Of a stretch of 64,000 bases of DNA, positions 52,238 to 60,613 are shown one piece after another. Positions within the stretch are counted from its first letter, which is position 1; each line of letters starts with the position of its first letter. Source of the stretch: Achromobacter agilis (GTDB taxonomy: Bacteria; Pseudomonadota; Gammaproteobacteria; Burkholderiales; Burkholderiaceae_B); assembly GCF_900496965.1 (NCBI RefSeq), contig NZ_UFQB01000006.1, positions 1 to 64,000 of the forward strand, read 5' to 3'. The translations under genes and the position numbers were made by a program. The notes under the pieces are model-generated. The model made no database searches, was not told where the DNA came from, and saw only the letters and a program-made list of their open reading frames with translations.

Positions 52238-53224
52238 TCAGCTTTCCTGGGTGCGCGGGTCGACGAAGCGATAGATCAGATCAGTGAGCAGGTTGAACAC
52301 GACGACCATGGTCGACGTGATCAGGAACACGCCCAGCAGGAGCTGGTAGTCGCGCTGCAGCAAGGCATCGAACATCAGGCGGCCGATGCCGGGCCAGCCG
52401 AAGACGGTCTCCGTCAGCACGGCGCCGCCGGCCATCTGCCCGAGCTGGATCCCGGCGAAGGTGACGACGGGAAGCAAGGCGTTGCGCAGCGCGTGGTGGC
52501 GGATGATCTGGTTCACCGGCACGCCTTTGGCGCGCGCCGTCTTGATGAAGTCCATGCCCAGGACCTCAAGCATCGAGGCGCGCGTCAGGCGGGCGTAGAC
52601 GGCCATGAAGAAGCAGCCCAGCGAAACGGTGGGAAGGATGAGATGGGTGGCGATGTCCTTGATCCTGGCCCAGCCGGCCAGGCCGCTGCCCACCGTCTCC
52701 ATCCCGAACGGCGGCAGCCAGCCGAGTTGCAGCGAGAAGAAAATGATTGCAAGGAGCGCCAGCCAGAACTGTGGCGTTGCGTAGATCAGCAGCGATGCGG
52801 TCATCAATGCGCTGTCGATCCAGGGGTGCTTTCCCTGGTAGCGGCAGCGGGAAGCGATGATGCCGAACAGCACCCCGAACAACAGCGCAAAGGCGAACGC
52901 GCACACCATCAGCAGGAGCGTCGCGGGCAATCTGTCCATAATTAGGTCGAAGACCGGCAACCGTTCGCGATACGAATAGCCGAGGTCGAAGCGGGCCACG
53001 CCTTTCAGGTAGGTCGCGAGCTGGACGTAGACGGGCTTGTCCAGCCCGAACTGCTGACGCAACTGCTCAACGTAGGCGGGATCCGAAGATCCGGATTCGC
53101 CTGCGAGCACGGCTGCCGGATCGCCGGGCGCCATGCGGATCAGCATGAAGTTGATGATCACCACGCCCAGGATGACGAATAGGGCTTTGCCTAGGCGCGA
53201 GACCAGGAAGGACAATTTCTGCAT
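52238..53224 (-). CDS. ABC permease, DppB/OppB type
   Basis: A 328-aa permease. The N-terminus LGKALFVILGVVIINFMLIRMAPGDPAAVLAGESG is the DppB hallmark. The EAA-like loop is the DFIKTARAKGVPVNQIIRHHALRNALLPVVTFAGIQLG region. It pairs with DppC to make the membrane channel. Confidence 0.92.
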   Translation of the reverse strand: MQKLSFLVSRLGKALFVILGVVIINFMLIRMAPGDPAAVLAGESGSSDPAYVEQLRQQFGLDKPVYVQLATYLKGVARFDLGYSYRERLPVFDLIMDRLPATLLLMVCAFAFALLFGVLFGIIASRCRYQGKHPWIDSALMTASLLIYATPQFWLALLAIIFFSLQLGWLPPFGMETVGSGLAGWARIKDIATHLILPTVSLGCFFMAVYARLTRASMLEVLGMDFIKTARAKGVPVNQIIRHHALRNALLPVVTFAGIQLGQMAGGAVLTETVFGWPGIGRLMFDALLQRDYQLLLGVFLITSTMVVVFNLLTDLIYRFVDPRTQES

Positions 53225-53300
53225 GCGTTCGATTCCACGGTGTTCTGGCGTTCGGGGGCCTGAGCCCGAGGCGGGCGCGGACCCCCGTGGGCGCCGGTTG

Positions 53301-54905
53301 TTACTTGTCCAGGTACACGTCGGCGAAGGTGTCGTGCAGGCCGATGGCGGACTTCACGAGGTTGTGGACCTTATTGCTGTAGAGCGTCGGGTTCTCGATC
53401 TCGAACAGGTAGCCGTTGGCCACGTCGGAGACCAGCTGGCGCTGGATCTCGTCGTAGAGACGCTGGCGCTCGTCGTTCGAGGTGGAGGTCGCGGCCTGGT
53501 CCCACAGGGCGTCGACAGCCGGGTTCTTGTATCCCTGGTTGTTGACGAAGGCGGAGCCCTTGACGATGTTGCGTTCCAGATAAAGGCGGGAAACGCCCAG
53601 CGCCGGGTCGCCATACTGCGAAGTGAAGCTGAAGGTCAGGTCGAAGTCGAAGTCGGAGACGCGCTTGGACCACGTGCCGGCGTCCGCGGGCTCGATCTCG
53701 ACCTTGAAGCCGACCTGCTCCAGGCTTTGGCGGGTGTACTCGCCCAGCCGGTCCCATACCGCTCCGTAGGGATAGGAAAGAATCTTGATCGGCGTTTTGG
53801 AAAGGTCTACGCCGGACTCCTTGATCAGCGCGCGGGCGGCCTTCAAGTCGTATTGGTAAGGCGTTACCTTGGCGTCGTAGAAGGGCGTGCCCGAGGAAAT
53901 GGGGCCCGTCGCCACCTTGCCCAGGCCGAAGAAGATGTTGTCGACCACGAACTTCCGGTTGACGGCGGCCATCACCGCGCGCCGTACCAGTACGTTGTCG
54001 AAGGGCGGCTTGCGCTGGTTCATCTGCATATAGGCCTGGGGCGAGAACATTTCCCAGCCGGCGGTGGTGTACTGCACGTTCGGGAGGGCCTTCAGGCGGC
54101 GGACGTCCACGCTGTCGGCATCGCCGCTGCGCAGCACCTGCACATCCCCGCGCTCGAACGCCACCGCGCGCGAAGCCGCGTCGGGAATGATGCTGAAGAC
54201 AATCTCGTCCAGGTAGGGCTTGCCTTTCTGCCAGTAGTCGGGGTTGCGGGTCAGGATGATGTAGGACCCTCGTTTCCACTCCTTCAGTTTGAAGGGGCCG
54301 GTCCCGATGGGGGTCTGGTTGGCAGGGTTGGTCTTGTAGTCGGTGCCGTCGTAGATGTGCTTGGGCACCATCGGCATGTTGTCGCTGACGAATGCCTTCA
54401 GGAACGGCGCGAAGGGCTGCTTGAGGCGGATCTCCACCTTCTCGGGATTCACCGCGGTGACCGACTCGACAAACTGGGTGATGATGACGCGCGCTCGCGG
54501 GTGCACTTCGCGCAGGAACTTGTCGATGGAGAACACGACGTCGTCCGCGGTGAAGGGCTTGCCGTCATGCCACTTGACGCCGGACTGCAGTTCGAACACG
54601 TAGACCTTGCCGTCGTCGGAGATAGACCACGATTTGGCCAGCCCCGGCGCGGGCTCCAGCGCGGGCGTCCAGGTCAGCAGGCTTTCGTAGATCTTGCCCG
54701 CGACGTATTGCGTCGGGATTTGCTGATTGAGGCCCAGCATGAGAATGGGCGGCTCGGGCTGGACGATGGCGCGCAGCGTGCCGCCTTGCGTCTGGGCTTG
54801 CGCGCTGGTGCCCGCGAACGCGAGGGCGGCCGCCAGCGCCAGCGCGAGGAACGGGCGCTTGCCGCGAGAGGGGGCGGGTGATTGGGTAGCCAGGACAGAA
54901 TACAT
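53301..54905 (-). CDS. ABC substrate-binding protein, family 5 (DppA/OppA)
   Basis: A 534-aa periplasmic receptor. A signal peptide (LALALAAALAFAGTSAQAQ) precedes GGTLRAIVQPEPPILMLGLNQQI and the family block KIYESLLTWTPALEPAPGLAKSWSISDDGKVYVFELQSGVKWHDGKPFTADDVVFSI. Ligands for family 5 range from peptides to nickel and opines, so the transported compound is unknown; the enzymes around suggest an N-containing small compound such as a pyroglutamyl or carbamoyl peptide or ureide. It is 76 bp upstream of DppB. Confidence 0.9.
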   Translation of the reverse strand: MYSVLATQSPAPSRGKRPFLALALAAALAFAGTSAQAQTQGGTLRAIVQPEPPILMLGLNQQIPTQYVAGKIYESLLTWTPALEPAPGLAKSWSISDDGKVYVFELQSGVKWHDGKPFTADDVVFSIDKFLREVHPRARVIITQFVESVTAVNPEKVEIRLKQPFAPFLKAFVSDNMPMVPKHIYDGTDYKTNPANQTPIGTGPFKLKEWKRGSYIILTRNPDYWQKGKPYLDEIVFSIIPDAASRAVAFERGDVQVLRSGDADSVDVRRLKALPNVQYTTAGWEMFSPQAYMQMNQRKPPFDNVLVRRAVMAAVNRKFVVDNIFFGLGKVATGPISSGTPFYDAKVTPYQYDLKAARALIKESGVDLSKTPIKILSYPYGAVWDRLGEYTRQSLEQVGFKVEIEPADAGTWSKRVSDFDFDLTFSFTSQYGDPALGVSRLYLERNIVKGSAFVNNQGYKNPAVDALWDQAATSTSNDERQRLYDEIQRQLVSDVANGYLFEIENPTLYSNKVHNLVKSAIGLHDTFADVYLDK

Positions 54906-54980
54906 GCGAGTCTTTCCTTGGGGGGGACGGGGCTTTCGCCTTCCGGGGGGGGGATGGGGTGTGGCCGGTGCTGCGTTTCG

Positions 54981-55733
54981 TCAGATGGTCTTGACCGCGA
55001 TGCCCTCGGCCTCCAGGGCGGTGCGGATCTGGCTTGCGAATTGCACGGCGCCGGGTTGGTCGCCATGGATGCATAGAGTGTCGGCCGCGATGGGGACGTC
55101 CTTGCCGGACAGCGATCGCACCACGCCGTCCTTCACCATGCGCTTGACCTGCGCAATGGCCTGGTCGACGTCCTCGATCATGGCGTGGGGCAAGGAGCGC
55201 GGTGTGAGGGTGCCGTCGTCCTGATAAGTGCGGTCCGCGTAAACCTCGAAGACCGTGGGCAGGCCGAAATCGCGGGCCGCCTGGGCGATCGCGGCGTTGG
55301 CGACGTAGATCGGCAGCGTCGGGTCCAGGTCGTGGACGGCGCGCGCGACGGCGTTCGCCAGCGCCGGGTCGCGCGCGGTCATGTTGTAGAGCGCCCCGTG
55401 TGTTTTCACGTGGTGCAGACGGCCTCCCTGGGAGCGGGCGAAGGCGTCCAGGGCGCCGACCTGGTAGATCACCAGGGCATAGACTTCGTCCGGCGTCATC
55501 GACATGGTCCGGCGGCCGAAACCCTGCAGGTCGGGGAGCCCAGGATGCGCGCCGATGGCGACGCCGGCCTCGATGGCGGCGCGCACCGTCCTGAGCATGA
55601 CGTCGGGATCGCCGGCGTGGAAGCCGCAAGCGATGTTGGCGGAGGTGACGTGCGCGAACAGTTCGAGATCCTGGCCCATGACCCAGGGCCCGAAGCTCTC
55701 GCCCATGTCGCAGTTGATATCGATGGATGGCAT
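54981..55733 (-). CDS. pxpA: 5-oxoprolinase subunit A, LamB/YcsF family
   Basis: A 250-aa LamB/YcsF protein. Motifs: MPSIDINCDMGESFGPW, VTSANIACGFHAGDP, GVAIGAHPGLPDLQGFGRR, LHHVKTHGALYNMTA and HGDQPGAVQFA. With PxpB and PxpC it forms the ATP-dependent enzyme that opens 5-oxoproline (pyroglutamate). In other bacteria the same module is found with biotin carboxylase and BCCP genes, as here. It stands 75 bp upstream of the receptor gene. Substrate may be a different lactam. Confidence 0.9.
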   Translation of the reverse strand: MPSIDINCDMGESFGPWVMGQDLELFAHVTSANIACGFHAGDPDVMLRTVRAAIEAGVAIGAHPGLPDLQGFGRRTMSMTPDEVYALVIYQVGALDAFARSQGGRLHHVKTHGALYNMTARDPALANAVARAVHDLDPTLPIYVANAAIAQAARDFGLPTVFEVYADRTYQDDGTLTPRSLPHAMIEDVDQAIAQVKRMVKDGVVRSLSGKDVPIAADTLCIHGDQPGAVQFASQIRTALEAEGIAVKTI

Positions 55734-55776
55734 AGTGTTTTCTCCTGGGGTCGTCTGGGGGGGCGGAGTCCGTGCT

Positions 55777-56778
55777 TCAGGATTCCAACGCCTGCGCGGC
55801 CGATCGGCGCAGGTGCTGCAAGCGTTCTTCGAAGTCTTGCCAGGCGTTTTCGGCGTCGGCTTGCGTGATGGCTTCGAAATACAGTTCATCGCCCGGCATG
55901 GCCTGGGCGAGCAAAGGAAGATCGGCGCTGGCGACGTACCCGATCTTCGGGTAGCCGCCCGCGCTCTGGCGGTCGGCCATGAGCACGATTGGCTGGCCGT
56001 CGGGGGGCACTTGCACGGTGCCGAAGACGGTGGCTTCCGAAACCAGCTCCAGCGGGCTATCGAGCATCAGGGCCGGGCCTTGAAGGCGTATGCCCATGCG
56101 GTCGGATTGGGGGGTGACCTTGTAGGGGCGGCGTTCGAAATCCGCTCGGGCCGACGCGGTGAACGCATTCCAGTGCGGGCCAGGGATGACGCGCAATAAT
56201 CCTTCGCGCCTTGCCGGCTGCGCCACGTCCACGGGCAGGGCCGACAGCATGGGGAGCCCGCTTTGCACCATCCGGCGTTCGATGGGCAGGGCGGGGGCGC
56301 CCCGGCGTGGAGGACTCAGGGGCACGTGGTCGCCTTTGCGCAGCGGGCGGCCGTGGAAGCCGCCGAATCCGGCGCGCACGTTGGTGCTGCGGCTGCCCAG
56401 CACGGATTCCGGCGCGAGGCCGCCCCGCACCGCCAGGTACAGGCGTGCGCCCGCGGTGCGGGCGCCGATGTCCAGGACCACGCCGCGGCGCAGCAGCACC
56501 GCGCGCCCATAGGGCACGGGTTGCCCATCCGCGGTCACGTTCATGGCGGCGCCGCAGAGGGCGACCAGCGTGTGTTCGGAAAAGGACAGGCGCGGCCCGT
56601 TGAGGGTGCATTCGAGCACCGCCGCGTCTTCGGGGTTTCCGACGAGGGCGTTGGCCACGCGATGTGACCATTCGTCCATCGGGCCGTTGACCGAAACGCC
56701 GTACTGCTGGTGTCCCAGGCGTCCCGTGTCCTGCAGTGTGCTGAGCATGCCGGGGCGGTCGACAAGCATGGTTCTCAT
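55777..56778 (-). CDS. pxpC: 5-oxoprolinase subunit C / carboxyltransferase-like (KipA)
   Basis: A 333-aa PxpC/KipA protein. The N-terminal VDRPGMLSTLQDTGRLGHQQYGVSVNGPMDEWSHRVANALVG is family-defining. It is homologous to half of the carboxyltransferase region of urea carboxylase. It overlaps pxpB by four bases (ATGA). In this cluster it may act as carboxyltransferase for the BCCP-biotin, or in ATP-dependent lactam cleavage. Confidence 0.9.
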   Translation of the reverse strand: MRTMLVDRPGMLSTLQDTGRLGHQQYGVSVNGPMDEWSHRVANALVGNPEDAAVLECTLNGPRLSFSEHTLVALCGAAMNVTADGQPVPYGRAVLLRRGVVLDIGARTAGARLYLAVRGGLAPESVLGSRSTNVRAGFGGFHGRPLRKGDHVPLSPPRRGAPALPIERRMVQSGLPMLSALPVDVAQPARREGLLRVIPGPHWNAFTASARADFERRPYKVTPQSDRMGIRLQGPALMLDSPLELVSEATVFGTVQVPPDGQPIVLMADRQSAGGYPKIGYVASADLPLLAQAMPGDELYFEAITQADAENAWQDFEERLQHLRRSAAQALES

Positions 56779-57518
56779 GGCCGCGGCTCCAGAAGATCAC
56801 GGAATTCGTCCGGCGAGATCGGCCTGAACGTCAGCCGGTCTCCCAGGCGCAGGCGCGTCGGCGGATCCTGGCGCACGTCGAAGAGATTCCAGGGCGTGCG
56901 GGCGATGACGTTCCAGCCTCCGGGAGAGGCGTCCTGGTAAATCGAGGAAATGCCGTTGGCAATGGCCACGGAGCCCGCCTCCACGCGAGTGCGAGGCGAA
57001 CTGCGGCGCCCTATCTGCAGGCGCGGATCCAGAGGTCCGGCGAAAGGATTGCCGGGCGAGAAGAAAAAGGCATAAAGCGTGAGCGGGGCGCCGCAGTGCA
57101 GCGCGATCGTTTCGTCGACGCTCAGGCCGCAATGCCGCGCGACATCCTCCAGGTCCGGGCCGAACTCGCCGCCATAGCAGGCCGGTATCTCGATTGCGCG
57201 TCCTTCCGTCGACAGCACTGGCAAGTCCTGCGACAGCAGGGCTTCAAGATGGCGCGTCAATTGCGTGGAGGGCAGTCCGGCGCCCTTCGAGAACGCCGCC
57301 GGCTGGAAATGCACGGCGACGGTCGTGAAGGCAGGCACCACGTCGATCACGCCGAGCGGCTTGTTGGCGATGAGCAGGGCGGTCACGGCGTGCACCGCCC
57401 GGCTGATTTCCACGCCGGCCTGTTCGCCCAGGCGGATCAGCAGGCAGCGGTCGCCGACCGGCTCGATCCGCGCGTCGCACAGGACAGCGGCGGGCATGGT
57501 GGATGCGGAGAGGCGCAC
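56775..57518 (-). CDS. pxpB: 5-oxoprolinase subunit B (KipI)
   Basis: A 247-aa PxpB/KipI protein. RIEPVGDRCLLIRLGEQ and the conserved GRRSSPRTRVEAGSVAIAN then IYQDASPGGWNVIARTP mark the cyclophilin-like domain. The start is GTG at 57518; ATG at 57497 is an alternative. It pairs with PxpC. In Bacillus the homologue inhibits KinA, but the context here is enzymatic. Spacing to the next upstream gene is 8 bp. Confidence 0.9.
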   Translation of the reverse strand: MRLSASTMPAAVLCDARIEPVGDRCLLIRLGEQAGVEISRAVHAVTALLIANKPLGVIDVVPAFTTVAVHFQPAAFSKGAGLPSTQLTRHLEALLSQDLPVLSTEGRAIEIPACYGGEFGPDLEDVARHCGLSVDETIALHCGAPLTLYAFFFSPGNPFAGPLDPRLQIGRRSSPRTRVEAGSVAIANGISSIYQDASPGGWNVIARTPWNLFDVRQDPPTRLRLGDRLTFRPISPDEFRDLLEPRP

Positions 57519-57526
57519 GATGCGGG

Positions 57527-58753
57527 TCAGTCGCGGGTGAGCAGCGCGCAGGCTGCGACGATCTGCTCGCAGGCGAGCTTGAGCCGTTCATCGGACAGGG
57601 CGAACGCCAGCCGCAGGTAGGGCGCCAGTCCGAACGCCGTGCCCGGAACGACCGCCACGCCGGCCTCTTCGATCAGGTAGCGGGCAAGATCGGAGTCGGT
57701 CGATATCCGTTCTCCCTTGGGCGTCCGGGTGCCGATGGCGCCAGCGCAATTGGCGAATAGGTAGAACGCGGCGGGCGGGCGGGTGATCGTCAACAGGGGA
57801 GCGGCGCCCTGCAGGATGGACAGCGCCATGTCCCGGCGGGCGCGCAGCCGCTCGCGCCAGACGTCGAGAAACTCCTGCGGGCCGTCGAGCGCCGCGGCCG
57901 CCGCGACCTGGCTGACCGATGACGGATTGCTGGTGCTTTGCGACTGCAGCAGTTCCAGCGCCTTGATCAGCCAGGCCGGTCCGCCCGCGTAGCCCAGGCG
58001 CCAGCCGGTCATGGCGTAGGTCTTGGAAACCCCGTTCACGGTGAGGGTGCGTTCGCGCATGTCGGGCGAGGCCTGCACGAACGAGATGAATTCTCCTTCG
58101 TACACGATCTTCTCGTAGATGTCGTCCGACAGGACCATGAGCCGCGGATGCTGGCGGACGATGTCCGCGAGGGCGCGCAGTTCGTCGCGTGTGTAGAGCG
58201 CGCCCGACGGATTGCAGGGGGCGTTCAGAATCAGCCAGCGTGTGCGCGGCGTAATGCGGGATGCCAGCTCGTCGGGGGTGATCTTGAAATTCCGGCTGGC
58301 GTCGGGCGTGACGATGACGGGTTCGCCGCCCGCGATCTTCACCATTTCGCTGTAGGAAACCCAATACGGCGCCACGATGATCGCTTCGTCGCCGGGGTTG
58401 ATGGTCGCCAGCATCGCATTGAACAGGATCTGCTTGGCGCCGGTGGCTGCGATGACCTCCGAGGCGGTGTAGTCCAGGCCATTGTCGCGCGCGAACTTGC
58501 GCACTACCGCGGCCTTTAGGGCCGGTGAGCCGCCTACCCCGGTATAGCGGGTATGGCCATCCACGATCCCCTTGATCGCCGCGTGCTGGATATGCGCGGG
58601 CGTATCGAAATCCAACTCCCCTTCGCTCAGGCTGATGACCGAACGACCCTGGCTAACCAGGCGGCGGGCTAATTCGCTGACAGCGCCGGTGGCCGAGGGA
58701 CTGGCTGTGGAAAGACGGTCGGACAAACGCAAGTCAAGGGGAGCGGTAGTCAT
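57527..58753 (-). CDS. PLP-dependent aminotransferase, aspartate aminotransferase type
   Basis: A 408-aa class I aminotransferase; first gene of the large cluster. Motifs: NAPCNPSGALYTRDEL, the PLP lysine block NGVSKTYAMTGWRLGYAGG, and a C-terminal GLAPYLRLAFALSD with the carboxylate-binding arginine. It likely transaminates an amino acid product of the pathway with 2-oxoglutarate or pyruvate. The GntR gene is divergent 329 bp upstream. Confidence 0.9.
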   Translation of the reverse strand: MTTAPLDLRLSDRLSTASPSATGAVSELARRLVSQGRSVISLSEGELDFDTPAHIQHAAIKGIVDGHTRYTGVGGSPALKAAVVRKFARDNGLDYTASEVIAATGAKQILFNAMLATINPGDEAIIVAPYWVSYSEMVKIAGGEPVIVTPDASRNFKITPDELASRITPRTRWLILNAPCNPSGALYTRDELRALADIVRQHPRLMVLSDDIYEKIVYEGEFISFVQASPDMRERTLTVNGVSKTYAMTGWRLGYAGGPAWLIKALELLQSQSTSNPSSVSQVAAAAALDGPQEFLDVWRERLRARRDMALSILQGAAPLLTITRPPAAFYLFANCAGAIGTRTPKGERISTDSDLARYLIEEAGVAVVPGTAFGLAPYLRLAFALSDERLKLACEQIVAACALLTRD

Positions 58754-59082
58754 TTAGAACCCAGGAACAGCGTGGAAGGAAACCCGATCTTGCGTGGTAT
58801 ACAAGTAGAAGTACATCCGGTATACCACCTATATACCTTTATTTGGTAACATTGAAGTTGCTTTAAGGTTGCTAGTGAAATAACGGGGATGGATGACTTC
58901 CCAAGGGGCCGCGCAGGCGGTTCCGGGTACCGATCGGCACAGGTTCCCGGAACGGGGCGGCCCCGCAGCCGGGCGACCAGGCGTAGCCAAGCCTGGACAC
59001 GAGCGCCGCGGGTGGAGGCCGGCGGGGCTTTTGACGAATATGTGCCAAACTGCATTCTTTAAATCGGGCGCGAACAGGAGCC
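58754..59082. other. Divergent promoter region of the 17-gene cluster
   Basis: This 329-bp gap has no gene. Bases 58790-58860 are AT-rich, hold the inverted repeat below, and lie 40-100 bp upstream of the first cluster gene on the minus strand. No clear -35/-10 pair was found. The right part (58880-59082) is GC-rich and leads to the GntR gene. Confidence 0.5.
58794..58828. promoter_or_regulatory. Candidate GntR operator pair
   Basis: GTGGTATAC (58794-58802) and GTATACCAC (58820-58828) are exact inverted repeats, each centred on a GTATAC palindrome, with a 17-nt spacer; a further TATATACC follows at 58830-58837. The TGGTATACCA-like core is the type of site bound by FCD-subfamily GntR regulators such as the one at 59083. 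It sits about 41 bp upstream of the first cluster gene. Confidence 0.62.
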
Positions 59083-59763
59083 ATGACTACGGGTCAACTC
59101 ACAGAACAAGATGGCCAGGAGGCCGAAAGCAACGGAAAGGGACTGGCGAATCAGGCGTACGACGCCCTGGTCGACCTGATCCTGTCGCGTGAGCTGAAAC
59201 AGGGTGAGCAAGTGCAGGAGCGCATGCTTGCGCTGCGGTTGGGCGTATCCCGCACGCCGCTGCGCGAAGCCATGCATCGGCTCGAAGGCGAGCGGATGCT
59301 CGAACGCAAGTCCAATAACCGGCTGTTCGTGCGCCAGGTCACCTTGCAGGAGCTCATGGAGGGGCTCTATATCCGCCGGATGCTGGAGTCGGACGCCGCC
59401 GCCCGGGCGGCCGGCAACGTGCCGGCGGACAAGCTGGCCGACCTGCGCAAGCGCATAGAGGCATTGATGAACATGGACTCTCCGGCGGATCCGCTGCACC
59501 AGCAGCTGGACGCGGAGCTGCACGGGCTGATCGCCGAGTACTGTGGCAACGAACTGCTTGCCAGCATGATCGCCAATCTGCGTCAGAAGACCCGGATGTT
59601 CTCGCTCAAGCGGCTCGAAAAACGCATGGTGCCGGTCTGTGGCGAGCACATGGCAATGATCGATGCGCTGGCCAGAGGGGATGCGGAAGCCGCATCCGCC
59701 GAGACGATGCGCCACATCGACAACATCCGGCAGTCCATCATCGACAAGCTGGCCGGCATGTAA
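59083..59763 (+). CDS. GntR-family regulator, FCD subfamily
   Basis: A 226-aa regulator. The winged HTH is LRLGVSRTPLREAMHRLEGERMLERKSNNRLFV, followed by a helical FCD ligand-binding domain (MEGLYIRRMLESDAAARAA, with histidines in QLDAELHGLIAEYCGNE, GEHMAMIDALARGD and ETMRHIDNI that form the metal site). It is divergent from the catabolic cluster and most likely represses it until a pathway metabolite binds. Confidence 0.92.
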   Translation: MTTGQLTEQDGQEAESNGKGLANQAYDALVDLILSRELKQGEQVQERMLALRLGVSRTPLREAMHRLEGERMLERKSNNRLFVRQVTLQELMEGLYIRRMLESDAAARAAGNVPADKLADLRKRIEALMNMDSPADPLHQQLDAELHGLIAEYCGNELLASMIANLRQKTRMFSLKRLEKRMVPVCGEHMAMIDALARGDAEAASAETMRHIDNIRQSIIDKLAGM

Positions 59764-59793
59764 CCCCGCGGGCGGGAGCGTTCCCCACCGCCT

Positions 59794-60561
59794 TCAGGTT
59801 TCGTCCTTCCCCGCAAATTTCCGCAGCACCTGCCCCAACTCGGTCGGAAACGGAAAAACGATGGTCGAGTTGTTCTGCGTGCCTATCATGGCCAGCGTGC
59901 TCAGGTAGCGCAACTGCATTGCTTCCGGCTGCTGCGACAGCGTGCGCGCGGCGTTCAGCAGCATTTGCGCGGCCTGTTCCTCGCCTTCGGCGTGGATGAC
60001 CTTGGCGCGCCGCTCGCGCTCCGCCTCGGCTTGCCGGGCGATGACCCGCACCATGCCTTCGTTCAGGTCGATGTGCTTGATCTCCACGTTCGCTACCTTG
60101 ATGCCCCAGGCATCTGTCTGCGAATCGAGGATTTCCTGCACGTCGTTGTTCAGCTTGTCGCGCTCCGAGAGCATTTCGTCGAGATCGTGCTTGCCCAGCA
60201 CGGAGCGCAGGGTGGTCTGCGCCAGCTCGCTGGTCGCCTGGCGGAAGTTCTCCACCTGGATCACGGAGCGTTCCGGATCGATCACGCGGAAGTAGATGAC
60301 GGCGTTCACCTTCACCGAGACGTTGTCGCGCGATATCACGTCCTGGCTGGGCACGTCGAAGACCGCCATGCGCTGGTCCACGCGTACCATCTGCTGGACC
60401 ACGGGAATCATCAGGATCAGCCCGGGGCCCTTGACGCCAGTGAAGCGCCCCAGCGTGAAGATCACGCCGCGCTCGTACTCGCGCAGGATGCGCACCGCCA
60501 GCGCGAACAGCGCGAGCGCCAGCACAAGAATGGGGCCGTAGAAGGCAAGATTCATCAACAT
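59794..60561 (-). CDS. Slipin / SPFH-domain membrane protein
   Basis: A 255-aa stomatin-like protein. A single N-terminal helix ([20 protein letters not shown]) is followed by the SPFH domain: [68 protein letters not shown] coiled-coil C-terminal half ([27 protein letters not shown]) mediates oligomers. It is paired with the NfeD gene 52 bp upstream on the same strand, the standard slipin-NfeD unit in membrane microdomain and stress quality control. Confidence 0.93.
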   Translation of the reverse strand: MLMNLAFYGPILVLALALFALAVRILREYERGVIFTLGRFTGVKGPGLILMIPVVQQMVRVDQRMAVFDVPSQDVISRDNVSVKVNAVIYFRVIDPERSVIQVENFRQATSELAQTTLRSVLGKHDLDEMLSERDKLNNDVQEILDSQTDAWGIKVANVEIKHIDLNEGMVRVIARQAEAERERRAKVIHAEGEEQAAQMLLNAARTLSQQPEAMQLRYLSTLAMIGTQNNSTIVFPFPTELGQVLRKFAGKDET

Positions 60562-60613
60562 GGCAGGCTCCTGAAAGATGCGGGTTCGGGGTGGACAGGG
60601 AGGGGGCTGGGCG

